Source of the DNA: Vanrija pseudolonga
Taxonomy: Eukaryota; Basidiomycota; Tremellomycetes; Trichosporonales; Trichosporonaceae
Reading direction: 5' to 3'
NCBI RefSeq assembly: GCF_020906515.1
Contig: NC_085853.1
Span: 2,418,001-2,482,000 of the forward strand
Length of the DNA stretch: 64,000 nt
Numbering within the stretch: the first letter of the stretch is position 1; every line of letters starts with the position of its first letter. The position numbers and the translations under genes were made by a program. The notes beneath the pieces are model-generated. The model was not told the origin of the DNA, did no database searches, and saw only the letters and a list, made by a program, of their open reading frames with translations. Of the stretch, positions 42,440 through 54,195 are shown piece by piece.

Positions 42440-43007
42440 AGTAGATGGTTGGGATTAATAAAGAGTAATACGAGAGAAATAATGAAATACTTCCGTCGCC
42501 TGGTATTGTCCTTCCAGCCATCTCTGTGGCGTCTGATTTCTTTCCTGCAACGAACCCTGAAGTTGCACTGTACGATCCCCACTGACATGTCTCATCCAAC
42601 AGGACATACATTGCTCCAGGTACTACAGACTAGGCCCAGAAGAGGCAAAACACGCCAACAGTTGGCTTATGAACTGCCCTTAGACAGAGCCAACAAGGCG
42701 TGGGAGGAGCGAGGGCTGGACATTGGGAACAGAGACAGCTGGCAACGGCGGCGGCGACGACACCACCCACCCACCCCTCTCCCACCACCCACACTACCCA
42801 CACCCGCACCAAACTCACTTCACTCTTCTTCACTCACTCACTCTCACTCACCTCACCCTTCTCCATCCTCTCCACCAGCTGCTGGTCAGCACCCACCTCA
42901 TCCTCAACAGAGCTCCCCGAGGCCCCAAAGACACTTGCACCCCCCACCTCTTGACGAGGATACTCTCTCTACCCTCTCTCCCTGTTCACCTCTACCTCCT
43001 CGCCACC

Positions 43008-45316
43008 ATGCTCTTCCTCCTCCTCTCCTCCCTTCCCTCCGTGCAGGCCACGGCTGCTGGACGCTGGGGCCACCAGGCTGTGTTCGTCCCCTCCCAGAAC
43101 TCGATCTACGTCGTCGGCGGCGAGGTCGCGGGAACTGGCACTCAGATCACCAATGATGTGCTCGTCCTCCCTGTAAGTTGAAGGGTTCTGAGTGTCATGA
43201 GCCAACAACTAACCCACAGCTCAACTCGTCATCGCCGTCCTGGAACTTGGGACCCAACACCGGCCTCCCCGCCCATGCGTTTGCGTCGATGGCCCTGTCG
43301 CGTGACGGTTCCAACCTTGTCGTGACGGGCGGTGTCACTTCGTCCTGCGGCAACGACGCCACCACCCACTCCCTTTCTCTTGGCGCTTCGGCTTGGACCT
43401 CAGCCTCTCCCTCGAGCTTCATCCGCCGCCGTGGCACTGGTGCCTTCAGCGTCGACGACGGCTCGGCCCAGGGCGAGGTTGTCGTTGTCGGTGGCATTGT
43501 TGATAACACTGTGTGCTCGTCTTCCACCGCCGCCTACACTGCCTCGGATGTCCTCAAGGTCCCCATGTCGTCCTCGGCCCCCGTCTCGAGCCAGAAGCTC
43601 CCCTCGGGCCTCACTGGCTCGTCGCTCGCTGTCTCGGACTTTGCCCTCGCTCAAGCCAACAGCACCGTCTACCTCGCTGGCGGTCGCGCTGCCGACGGAT
43701 CCTTCGTCACCCTCGACACCATCGGTGTTTGGACTGCTTCGGGAGGCTGGACCTCGCAGAAGGTTTCGGGTTCCATCCCCGTTGGCCGCGTCGGTGCTTC
43801 GCTTGTTGCCCACCCCAAGCAGCCCTACCTCGTCCTCTACGGTGGTTCCGAGGCCAACACCAACGGCATGACTTACGCTCCCTCGACCATGCTGGCCGTG
43901 CTCGACACGAAGAGCTGGCAGTGGTCGCAGCCGTCCGCCATCCAGGCAGCCCCTAGCAATGCGGTTTCGTACCACTCGTCGGTCATGACTCCGCAGGGTG
44001 TCATGGTCACCGCCTTCGGCCTCGGTCCCCAGGGCACTCCCGTGACCAGTAGCAACTTCCTCGACATGCGCGACTCGTCTGTCAACAACTGGAAGTGGGA
44101 GTCTTCGTGGTCCAAGGAGATGCTGCAGCCCGTCGCCTCGCACAAGAGCAGCAACAAGAAGACTGTTACTGCGGCTGTCGTCCCCACCGTCATCCTGCTC
44201 GCGATCATCATCCCTCTTGTGGTCTACTTCTCCCGCCGCTACATTCGCAACGCCCGCAAGCGCCGTCACGCGAACCACTTCTCGTTCGAGGCCCAGGAGG
44301 ACAACGGCGACTTCTCACGCCCTGTTGCTTCTCGGGATGTTTACCCCTTCGGCAACTACAATGACAAGGACGAGGGCTTCCTCTCCAACGTCAAGTCGAA
44401 GGTCACTGGTCTCTTCCGCCGCAACTCGGCCCGCTCTGGCCGCCCTCACGGCATTGGTGACGACGGAACCATTACGGAGCGGGAGATGTCCCCTATCAAC
44501 CCTGACCAGCTCAATGAGAAGGGTAACTGGGAGGAAGTCGACTTTGGACTTGGCCGTATCGACGAGGAGCGCCGTGAGGCCACCTACACCGACCTGCCCC
44601 AGCGTCGCAAGACGCCTCGCGCCTCGCTTCCCAACCGCAACAGCTTCAGCTCTGAGGGCGAGCACGTCGTCGGCTCGGTTCCCTTCCCAATGCCGATTGC
44701 CTCGACTTACAGCTACGCCGACGATCTCGAGAGCGCCCCTACCGGCCAGCTCATCGACATTGACTCGAGCCCTCGCGTCGGCAGCCCCAAGGGTGACGGC
44801 CAGGTGCTTCTGATGTCTCCCACGATCGAGGAGCCTAAGAGCACTCTTGCCGCCGCTGGTGCAGACGCGGCCGACTGGAACATGCTTGAGAAGTCTCTGA
44901 CCGAGAAGCCCGCCTTCCGTTCCATCAGCCCCACTGCCACCCTCCGCTCGCACGCCCACCAGTCTCCCTTTGACGACTCGCACGCCGTCCCCGTCTCTCC
45001 TGTCATGTCCCAGTCGTCTGAGGCCTCAACCGCTCCCAGCATTCCTCCTCTCGACTTCAACTCGTCGCCCATGATGTCCAAGCAGGCTTCGCTTTCCACT
45101 GCTGCCAAGCGTGTGTCGGCTCCGACTATGCGCTCCGTTTCCGGTGGCTCCCCTGCCGTCCGCACCCTTGCCGGTGGCAACCGCGTCGTTTCGCAGGGCG
45201 AGTCGAAGGACCTTTCGTCCAAGCACGTTCGTCGCTCGTCGATGAACGCTCTGGGTCTCCAGAACCACAACCGCCTGTCCAAGCTGCGCGTGGTCAACCC
45301 CAGTGACGAAGAGTAA
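43008..45316 (+). CDS. Kelch-like beta-propeller protein with one membrane helix, 2 exons
   Basis: Exons 43008-43172 and 43220-45316 give 753 residues. Signal peptide MLFLLLSSLPSVQA; then a lumenal or extracellular kelch/galactose-oxidase-like region: GRWGHQAVFVPSQNSIYVVG, SNLVVTGGVTSS, GEVVVVGGIVD, NSTVYLAGGRAADGS and YLVLYGGSEANTNG, each ending in the paired Gly of a propeller strand. A single membrane helix VVPTVILLAIIIPLVVYF lies near 375-395, followed by a basic stop-transfer stretch and a 350-residue cytosolic Ser/Pro-rich tail with many possible phosphosites. Fungal proteins of this layout are often placed in cell polarity or wall sensing; that role is inference. Start chosen at the Kozak-like gccaccATG. 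Confidence 0.82.
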
Positions 45317-46769
45317 AGAGAACGAGAAAGCGGCTAGACGATTACAGTTTGTCATACATAAACCCCCCTCATCCTTAGTGACTTGCCCGCTCGCTGGTCG
45401 AACGGGTAGAACCCTCCCCCATGCCCCCCCTTGTCCGCTCTCCGATAGGTATAGTATCAATTTTCTGCGAAAAGTCGACTATAAGTATTGTGTTTGAGAG
45501 AACTGCGGATAAGGACAATATGCATAGCTCTGTTGCCACACGGGATCTGAATGGGGGCGAGAAGGTCAGCCACCACACACACACACTGACCTCCAACCAA
45601 CAACTACGGCTGTTTCGAAAGCGAACCCCGTAGCCGATGATGCCAAGTCGAGCACCCCATCATGACGCTATGAGTGCGGGGATCACGATGCCGCCCGACA
45701 AACAATGTCTGTTGTTGTTGCCCTTGCACATTCCTCGGCTGTGGCTCGCGGCTCGTCAGAACGCATGACTTGTCGGCATTCTGATACGAGCTCCAAGGCG
45801 GACACGGACATTTTTCTCCGCAACTTTCCCTTGACGTGACCTTTGCTTTTGCCCTTCCGAGCGAGGCAAGGGAGTCAGGAAGGAGCCATCGACACCATGT
45901 GCATGCACCCCCTCTCGAGTCGAGGAGCCCGCTGCATTGCTCCTCCCTCCCTCCCGTCTTCTCGAGCACGCACGCAAGCACGACGACCGGCCCCGCGACA
46001 CGCTAGAGCCAGTCTAGTCGTCACAGCTGGTCTCCTTGCCGCTGCCAGCTGACTCTCAACGTGCCGCTGCTTACTACGCACGCTGATCATCGCCCGCGCG
46101 CCATCTCGCTCCCGGGCGTCAGTTCAGCCCATCCTGGAAATCAAGCTGGACAGGCAGCGCGCCGCTCCACCCGTAGCTCCGAGGTGAGTCCCCCGTGATC
46201 GTCGGGTCGAGGGAAGGGCGGCCGCTTACCACCGTTTGCTCGCCTTGATCTCCGCTCGACACCCCCCCTGCTGCTGTTGCCCTCCTCTCCGCGCCTTGGC
46301 GCCTTCAGGCGGTCACCGTCGTCCTTGCTGACTCCTCGTCATCTGCTTCGCAGCGTTTGGCAGGAATAGCGCAATCCTTGAGAAGGGAGTCATTGTGCCG
46401 CGTCGCCGCTGGGAACTTATAAGCCGCGTCGTTGTTATTTGTGCTCTGGCTGCCAAGTGACCCCCCCCCCCCCCCCCCCCCACCTACCCCCGCACCTCAG
46501 GGCGATCCGTCATCTTCCCACACCTTGGCAGGTCTGCAAACGGCACACAAGGGCAGGCACGTCGTCTCACTCTGGCGATCTGCACCACCACCGCCCACCG
46601 CCCACCGCGTATCCTTGCGCGAGAGACTGCGCATCTGCTGTGTTGAGCGCGCGTCATTGTTGGCTCACCGCGTCGTGTCCCGTGTGGCATAGTCATTAAA
46701 AACAACAGTGACTCCTCGCCCACCCCCAGCCCCCAAGCAGCCTGCACCAGCACCACCACACCCACCACC
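45317..46769. other. Intergenic region with a C21 homopolymer
   Basis: About 1.45 kb between the kelch gene and the third MFS gene, same strand. No coding segment is supported. A run of 21 C occupies 46461-46481, about 290 bp upstream of the next ATG. Confidence 0.55.
46461..46481 (+). repeat. Poly-C tract of 21 bases
   Basis: An uninterrupted C21 run followed by acctacccccgcacc. The complementary strand could form G-quadruplex structures, and the tract length is prone to slippage. Confidence 0.95.
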
Positions 46770-48773
46770 ATGCAAGCATCAAGAGCAGGCATGGTCGAGG
46801 GCGCGATTGATGGATACCACCACCACCACCACGACCCGAACCCATCGCCCGCCGAAACGATCGCCGTGACGACCGAGGTGCACAAGGCCGTTTCGCCAAA
46901 TGAGTCGGACAAGGCTGTCACACCAAACGAGGCGGACAAGCAGGTCGCCGCTCCGTCGCCCGTCGAGGAGACGCCCGGCAAACTGCCGTGGGGCTACAAG
47001 GTAGGTTATATGCTACAGGTGTACACTGACCCGTGCAGTGGCGCTCAGCATCGTGGTACATCACCGCGGTGGTCACACTCGGCACCTTCTCCGATATCCT
47101 CTCATTCTCCATCATCGTCCCCGTCATCCCGTACCACCTCCAGGACCTGGGGCACAAGAACGTGTCGGGCCTGACGTCGTGGCTCCTCTTCGCCTACTCG
47201 GCCGGCATCTTCATCTCGACCTTCCCCGTGGCGTACTTCTTCCACCGGTACCCTATCCGGCGGCTACCGCTCGTCATTGCCGTGCTGATCATGGAGGCCT
47301 CGTTCGTGCTCTTCATGGTCGCCAAGCCCTACTGGACAATGGTCGTCTCGCGAGTCCTCCAGGGCGCGTGCTCGTCCGTCGTCTGGACAGTCGGGTTCGC
47401 GCTCATCTGCGAGAACATTGACCCCAAGAACCTCGGCACCAACCTGGGCATCGCCTTCTCTGGTGTCGCCATCGGCGTAACCGTCGCTCCGCCGATCGGA
47501 GGCGCGCTGTACCAGAACCTGGGGTGGCATGCGCCCTTCATCTTCTGCATCATCCTCCTCGGCGTCGACCTCATCGCGCGTCTGCTCGTCGTCGAGCCCA
47601 AGAAGAAGAAGTTCGGCGCGCTGGCAGAGCGCGACGCCCGCTGGGAGGCCCAGAAGAAGAACGTACGCGAGTCACTTCACAGGACTGTGTCGCATGTCCC
47701 GAGCGTGAGGGCGAATGCATCCTCGCCGGCCACGTCGCCGGCCATCCCGCTCCCGTCCACCACCACGACCTCAACAGCGGTCACGCCCGCTGTCGGAGCC
47801 GAGAGCGATGCTGCCAGCACGGCGCACACAAAGCCCAAGGAGCTCTCGCCCATCCAAGTGCTCGTCGCCCTCGCCAAGATGCCGCGTGGGCTGGCGGCCT
47901 TCACGATGGTGTTTACTTTCGGCCTCATCATCGGCGTGCTCGACCCTACGCTTACCCTGCGTGTTCAGTCCGTGTGGCACAAGAACTCCAACTTTGTCGG
48001 CCTCATCTATTGTGAGTAAGGGCAGGAATGATGAGAGCTGACCCTGTTAGTGGCTGCCGCTGCTCCGGCTTTGCTCGTTGGCGGACTCGCTGGATGGATG
48101 GCAGACAAGTGGGGCTCGGAATGGGTGCTCATCCCGTCGCTCTTCATGATCATCCCATGGCTCCCGCTCATGACCCTCAAGAACAGCTTGGCGGGCTTCA
48201 TGGTCTACTTTGCCATGATGAGTGAGTGGAAGGTCATGGGTCGGTAACTCACACGCGTAGACCTCTTCGGGACGGTCATGAACACCATCTCCGGCCTGGA
48301 AATGGCGATTGTCGCCAAGCAAAAGGAGGGCATCAGCGAGATCCGTAAGTGCTGCTTGCCTTGTGGTTGGGTTTGTGTACTGACAGCGACCAGACGAGTT
48401 CGCGGCCATGAACATTGCCTTCTCCGTGTCGTCGGCGGTCGGCGCAATCATCGGCGGCCAGATCTACGACCACGTCCACAATGGCTGGACCGTCATCTGC
48501 TGGTTCTGTTTTGCCATCTTCATCGTCACGCTCATCCCGCCCGTCTTCTTCTCGGGCTCGTGGACTGTCGTCGACCGCATCCGGGGTGTGAACAAGCCTC
48601 CCCCGGGGCACCGGCACAACGGCGGCGGCCACCTGCCCGACGAGGAGAGCGCGTTGCCTGCCGAGGCCGAGGCCGAGGCCCACGTCCCCGCGCTCGCGAT
48701 CGTGCACGAGGAGGGCAGCGCCGCGTCGACGCCGAAAGCGCTGACAGAAAAGGGCGTGGCGACACCAAAGTAG
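46770..48773 (+). CDS. MFS transporter, DHA1/vesicular-amine-transporter-like, 5 exons
   Basis: Exons 46770-47000, 47039-48011, 48051-48231, 48261-48344 and 48394-48773. The N-terminus is long, cytosolic and His/Pro/Glu-rich (HHHHH). TM1 starts at WRSASWYITAVVTLGTFSDI; then FSIIVPVIPYHLQDLGHKN, TSWLLFAYSAGIFISTFPVA, YFFHRYPIRRLPLVIAVL (short motif A-like loop), VVSRVLQGACSSVVWTVGFA and LGIAFSGVAIGVTVAPPIGG (motif C-like GxxxGPxxGG). A large Ser/Thr/Ala loop sits between the halves. Similarity is to fungal multidrug and SLC18-like carriers; the substrate is unknown. The tail is Glu/Ala/Pro-rich. Confidence 0.85.
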
Positions 48774-51700
48774 TCTTGTAATCATAGATCATCTTCCGGA
48801 CATCTAGACGCACAGCTCATTTGCAGATAGACATACATAGGCAACACACCACTGCTCATACGCACCTCCACCACCACTCGATGCACACCACTTGATGCAC
48901 ACCACTCGATGTACACTACATACTACATACCTGCAGTTTCAGACTTGGCACTTCCTTCTCTTCGGCCGAACGCGGCTCGCTCACACGCGCACGCGCCGCA
49001 CGCGCCGACAGAATACCTCGGTGGAATGCGCTTGCCCGCAAGTGTGTCGCTGGCGCGGGACGTCGTGCGCCAATTGCCACCGTCGGATTCCCGTGAAGTC
49101 ATACATTCCAACGACACATGCCTGTTGTCGCGCAGCATTCCACGTGGGTGGCGCGGACTTGGGGACTTGCAGGCGTTGGTCGGTGCGACCATAACGCGCC
49201 GCCAAGCTCGAAGCGTCGTTTCTCTTGCATGTCTTGGATCCTTTAGACCTTGGTGATGCTGGACTAGGGTCAGACTTACCTCTTGCCCACCCCACCTGAC
49301 CTGACCTGCTGCTGCGAGTGGCGAACACGCTGGTTTGAGCGGCGAAGCTGACTACTCAGATAGGGCGGCGTGGGTGGATGGTTGTCACTGCGCCAAGTCT
49401 CATCGAGTGCAAGTCGCTTCGTCAATCGTACACTCACATAGCTCCCACCTCAGCTTGACCTTGAAAAGCACGACTTTCACGCAATGACCACTTGACCGCG
49501 TGTGGAGTCATGTGGAACAGCAACACACATGGTCGTGGACCGAGCTGCCTCGAACGGAGCATCCGACGCACCCCCAACAGGCGTCGTCGAAGCCTTTCGA
49601 TTCGCCGCCCGCCCTAACGCCCCATCAACCCAATCCACCGCAGCCAAAATGGCGTGGTCACCCTCCAGGGGAGTGGGTGTGCACCAGTGCGACATTGACA
49701 CGGCGAGTCCGTCGCGAGGGCGCAGCGGTGGTGGCGACCGGCCCGTGGGAACCGGCACACTTGGGGATCGATCGGCAGCTCCGCTCTATCAGATATCAGA
49801 TCAGATCAGATTGTACCTGAGGCTCGGGGGGCGCACACAAATCGGCAGCGACTGGCAGATGCCGCAGACGATATAGCGCCGTACACGACTGACAGTGGCG
49901 GGTGTTGCTTGCTGGACATCGGGGTTCCACCGCAAGGGGATCAATCACCTGCGTGCGGCGGCGAAACGGCTCGTGACGGGTCTACAAGCTTCCCCATCAC
50001 CCCCACAGACGCAAGGATGCTAGGAGCAGGTGAAGTGAGAAGATTCCACGCCTTGCCCGAGGTGAAGAACGCGGGAGGGGAGGACGCAAGAAGCCGATCT
50101 GGACCGTCCGGGGCCTCTGATCGCGTCGGGCCGCGGTCTGGGGTGACGAGCAGCGCTCCCAGCTCAGCTCGCGGCTTCTTTCGATGCGTCTATATTGCAT
50201 CAAATGTGCTTGGTCTCACCTCGCATGGTGGCGGCGACGGTGATTTCTTCAAAAGCTGCGGGCGCAGTCTGCGCCATGGACGTCGTTACGAACCGCAGGA
50301 CGCCTACTCAAGTTCTAACGTCGGCTACAAGAGTCCATTCACAACTGATTCAGCCCGGAGACGATATGTACAAGGCCTCACGCAATACGCAGTGTTGAAA
50401 CTCGTGCTATCTGAGCAGAGAGAGTGGACCACCGTTACGACTTCGATTGTTCGCAGGGCAGCGAACGCTGGATGTCCAGGTGCGGAGCCAGGAGCGAACT
50501 TGATCCCTGCCACACAGATCTTTGCTGCACGCGTTCTGGAGCGATACCTCTTCTGCTCTCGACAGAGGGCTGCAACTTCCGAGCACAAGGTTGCGGTTAC
50601 GATCCAGAACAAGACATCACCCGCGGGACGCGTCGGACACCACCTGCCCCGCCATGCCGTCCCCGACCGACCCAGCCCGCCTGCGGACATTGTTCTGGGC
50701 AGCGCGTTAGGTCGCCCTCAACAAAAGCGACCTCATTTGCATTGGCAAGCCTGGCGTGCGGTCGTTCGCTTATGAGCTCGGATTCACTCTCTACTGCGTG
50801 GCCGAAACCCGGCGGAGGCGCGCCTCCCTGCCTCTACGTCGCTCCAGGTTGAGCATGATGGCCACTTGGCGTGCTATCCCTCCTCCTGAACACCGGGCAT
50901 AATCTGCATAACTCCAGGGCTCCACAGCTGTACGTTGAACTCACCTTGCCAATGCGGATTTATGGCCAGTCCAGCCCCCACAGTTTGGAGGCACAACTCA
51001 CCGCCTCGCGTCCTGACGGAGCTGACAATCCGCGCCGCTCTCGGATATCACCAGGCTGGCAGTGGGCAATGAGCAACATCACAGCCGTTCGCGGACCATT
51101 CAACGCGACACCGAAGGTATTTGTTTTCCCGATTGTCACAGGCTACGCCGGTCGACGGGAGCGGCGTCGACACCAGCGGCACCCGACCAGCTGTTTCGTC
51201 AGCTCCCGACGCACACCCCCCCCCCTTCGAAGCAGCGCGGGCTTGTCTACCCCGCCCACCGAGCACGAGCACGCCGAGCAGAAACCACCCACGATTTTAT
51301 TTTCCTCCCCACGGACCATGTTGCCGGCGCACCGAGCGGCGAGAGAACCCGCCCGCCCGTCGGCGGCGAGGAGGGTGGCCCAGATCCTACCGGTCACACC
51401 GGGTACTCGGCCCCCGCACGCACGTTGCGCGACTTTGCATCCTGTAGCGGGACCAGTCTGTCACCGAACCACGGTTTCTGGACCTCTTTCGGGCGAGTGG
51501 GATGCGTCTTGGGCGAAACGAAATCGAGGGGGAGTTGCGGATCGATCGAAGTGGAGGCCGGTCCGTTCGCCACTTTCGCCGCGACGAGCGGCACACTGAG
51601 CGCCGCGCGCCGTACCCGGCCCGACGCGGTGCTCCCCAGTAATTTGTTTTCCGAGCATGGGCTTGTCGTGCGAGGTTGTGTCGGCTCCAAGGAGTCGTGG

Positions 51701-54195
51701 ATCATCCCACCGGGTCAAGGGACGACACTGTGTCGCCGACACCTAGCCCAATTCCGCGCCGTTCTCACCACCCCAAGGTGCGACCACGACCGCACCACCG
51801 CCCAACGCTACCCACACCGCCGCCTCGCATCGCGTAAATTGTCGTTACTGGTCGTGCGTGAGTGAAGGTGAATGGTACCGAGTCAACGATGCGCCTGGTT
51901 CATGATTAACGACACTAAGTGACGACGGTGAGACGGGTGCAGGATGACTGCCTAGGCTGCGCACCGCGTGTTGGTGGGGAATGTACCGGGGGGACTGAAT
52001 AGGGTGGCACTGCCAGAGTGGCGATGTCACCTCGCCATCCACTCCGGCCTCCTGTCCCCAGCTGTCCGCGGTTCAACAATGCACCTACATCAGTGCGGGT
52101 GTACCAGGGCGAAGGTGACCCCCATCTAGGACAGGATATCCGCTCCAAAGCGATGTTGGGGGCGGACTGGATCGCTCGCAATACCCGCCTTCGCGGCGAC
52201 GACCGCGAATTCATTGGCGCGGCTGCACCCGTATCCCAGATCCAGAGGGGTACAGGCAGGAACGTCTCGAGCTAGACTGCGAAGTAAAGAGCAGGGGCAT
52301 GTCCCATGATGGAGGATGGGGATGGGCGGGTAGAAGGAACGAAGGGGAGCTGGCAACCGAGGTGGGGTGGGCATGGCCACGTCGAGGAGGGGCAGTAGCT
52401 GGGGGCTGCTAAGACACTGAGCCACGTTGATAATATCCTTGTGGAACAAACTATCGTCTGCGGTGCACAGTGGGGTCTTTGACTCGGTTTGATGCTTGAC
52501 CGGGCTCGCTGGCGAGTACGCGACCGTGGCACCCCGCCGGGAGGGCACCTCGATAGCGGGCCCTGCTGCAAAGTGAAGCGCGGCACATGTACCCCGACAT
52601 CCCTCGACATGGGCACCTTGGCGGCGCACCACCCCTCGATTTCACAAGGTCCGCGCGCTCCAATTGCGCGGTTGGTCGCTGACGCCGCCGTCGGCGCACG
52701 CCAGGCGGACCACAGTGTGAGTGTGAACTTGTCATTCAACGGCCTGCACCCCCTCCGCGCTATCAAGTCCCAGGTGATGCTTTTGCAGAGGGCGTACACG
52801 TACCACTGTGGGGTATTCAGCCCATGTCCGAGCGGCTCACTGCAGCCACTTATATGGGCGGTTGCACCACGGGCAGGCAGCATCGCGCCGGTGTCATGGC
52901 CGTACGCGACTCGTGGCCTGCAATCATCCCATGATCCTCCCCCGCGCTCTCGCATCACCTGCCACCTCCTCCCGACACCATGTCTGCAGTGAATGCTCTC
53001 AGAGAATACTCCTACCCCTTCCCCTTTCCCTCCCTCTGAGACTGAACCTCAATCGGCGACCATGCCCACCCCTAGCCTCAGCAGCGGACTCTCCGCGCGC
53101 GCGCGGGTGTCAACGCCGTCACGGCGGCCGTGCCCTACGCTCGCACTACGTATGCACTATGCTCGCACCATGTATGTAGTCTTGCACTATGCACTCGCGT
53201 TGCACTTGCACCGGCAGCGACATGTTTCACCCGGTCGCACAGCGCACTGAAACAGTGAGTGTGTTTCAGCGCCGCTGGCTGGCTGCCACCCATTCAGCGC
53301 CAGCCCACGACGCACGCACCACTACAGTACGCATACAGTAGCCTCCGTCTGGACTCGCAACACCCAACAGCCGCGGCGGCGGCTCTCTCGACAACGCATT
53401 GAGCAGTACCATTCCGCGGGCTATGTGTTTCTCGCTCGCTCGCTCGCTCGCGTCGACCCCGACCGAACCCGCTGGCATGGCATGGCATGGCATGGAGGCG
53501 TGGGCGTGGCGGAGTGCAGCAGCGCAAGCAGACAGACTCATGTGGCACGCAACAAGCACACCGCCGCATGCCTTGTGGAGCGGCGGCGGCAGCGGCCACA
53601 TTCCTCGCCTGGCGCAATTCGCCTGTTGCGGGCGCAGGCGAGCTGGACTTTCCGCGGCCGGGTGCGGGGCGTGCCGCACGCCGTGCCGAGCTGCATGCGC
53701 AGATCTCACCGCACTTGGCCGGGGACTAGACAACGACAGTGCATGCATGCATGTTCTGAGGCGCGAGTGAGGCGAGTTCTGCCACACCTCGCCTGTTTGC
53801 TCGCTCGACGCGAACAGAACTGGAAAACTATCTTTGGCACTCGGCAGGCACCACCATCACTCGGCCGCTGGCACTCGTCGGCTTCTGGAGGCAACGAGTT
53901 CCCACCCCACCTACATTGGCCGACATGCATGTGCTACCATGCTACCAGTAACTAGGCGACCAGGCAACACAGCAAGCACGTGGTCTCAGTTGCGTATGCT
54001 CGAGATCCTGCCGGATTGTGGGGAGCTGGCTGCCTCGTCCTGATAGGACCTGTCGATCCCCTCGCCCACCCACTGCCGCTCCCCCAGCAATCGTCGCCCC
54101 CTCAATTCCTCCGCCATATGTATTACACCCCCGCCCACCCATTACACTTCTACACTTTACATGCATTCCTAGTCATATCACACCACACCACCACC
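48774..54195. other. 5.4-kb stretch without a recognisable gene
   Basis: Open frames of up to 288 codons occur (for example 49909-50775 and 51062-51865) but their products are Arg/Pro/Ser/Ala-rich, lack any known motif, overlap each other in several frames and show no plausible spliced extension, so they look like GC-rich chance frames. Simple repeats present: three 14-bp units at 48874-48915, atcag runs near 49788-49811, ctcg/gctc runs at 53431-53450, ggcat repeats at about 53474-53495, gcatgcatgcatg near 53741. No tRNA or 5S-like sequence, transposase or reverse transcriptase motif was recognised. Confidence 0.6.
48874..48915. repeat. Three tandem 14-bp units
   Basis: ccactcgatgcaca, ccacttgatgcaca and ccactcgatgtaca follow each other directly, about 100 bp after the MFS stop codon. 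Confidence 0.9.

Noticed and set aside
49909-51865. Open frames of 240-290 codons in the gene desert
   Set aside because: Several overlap in different frames, are Arg/Pro/Ser-rich and match nothing recognisable; chance frames in GC-rich DNA are the better explanation.
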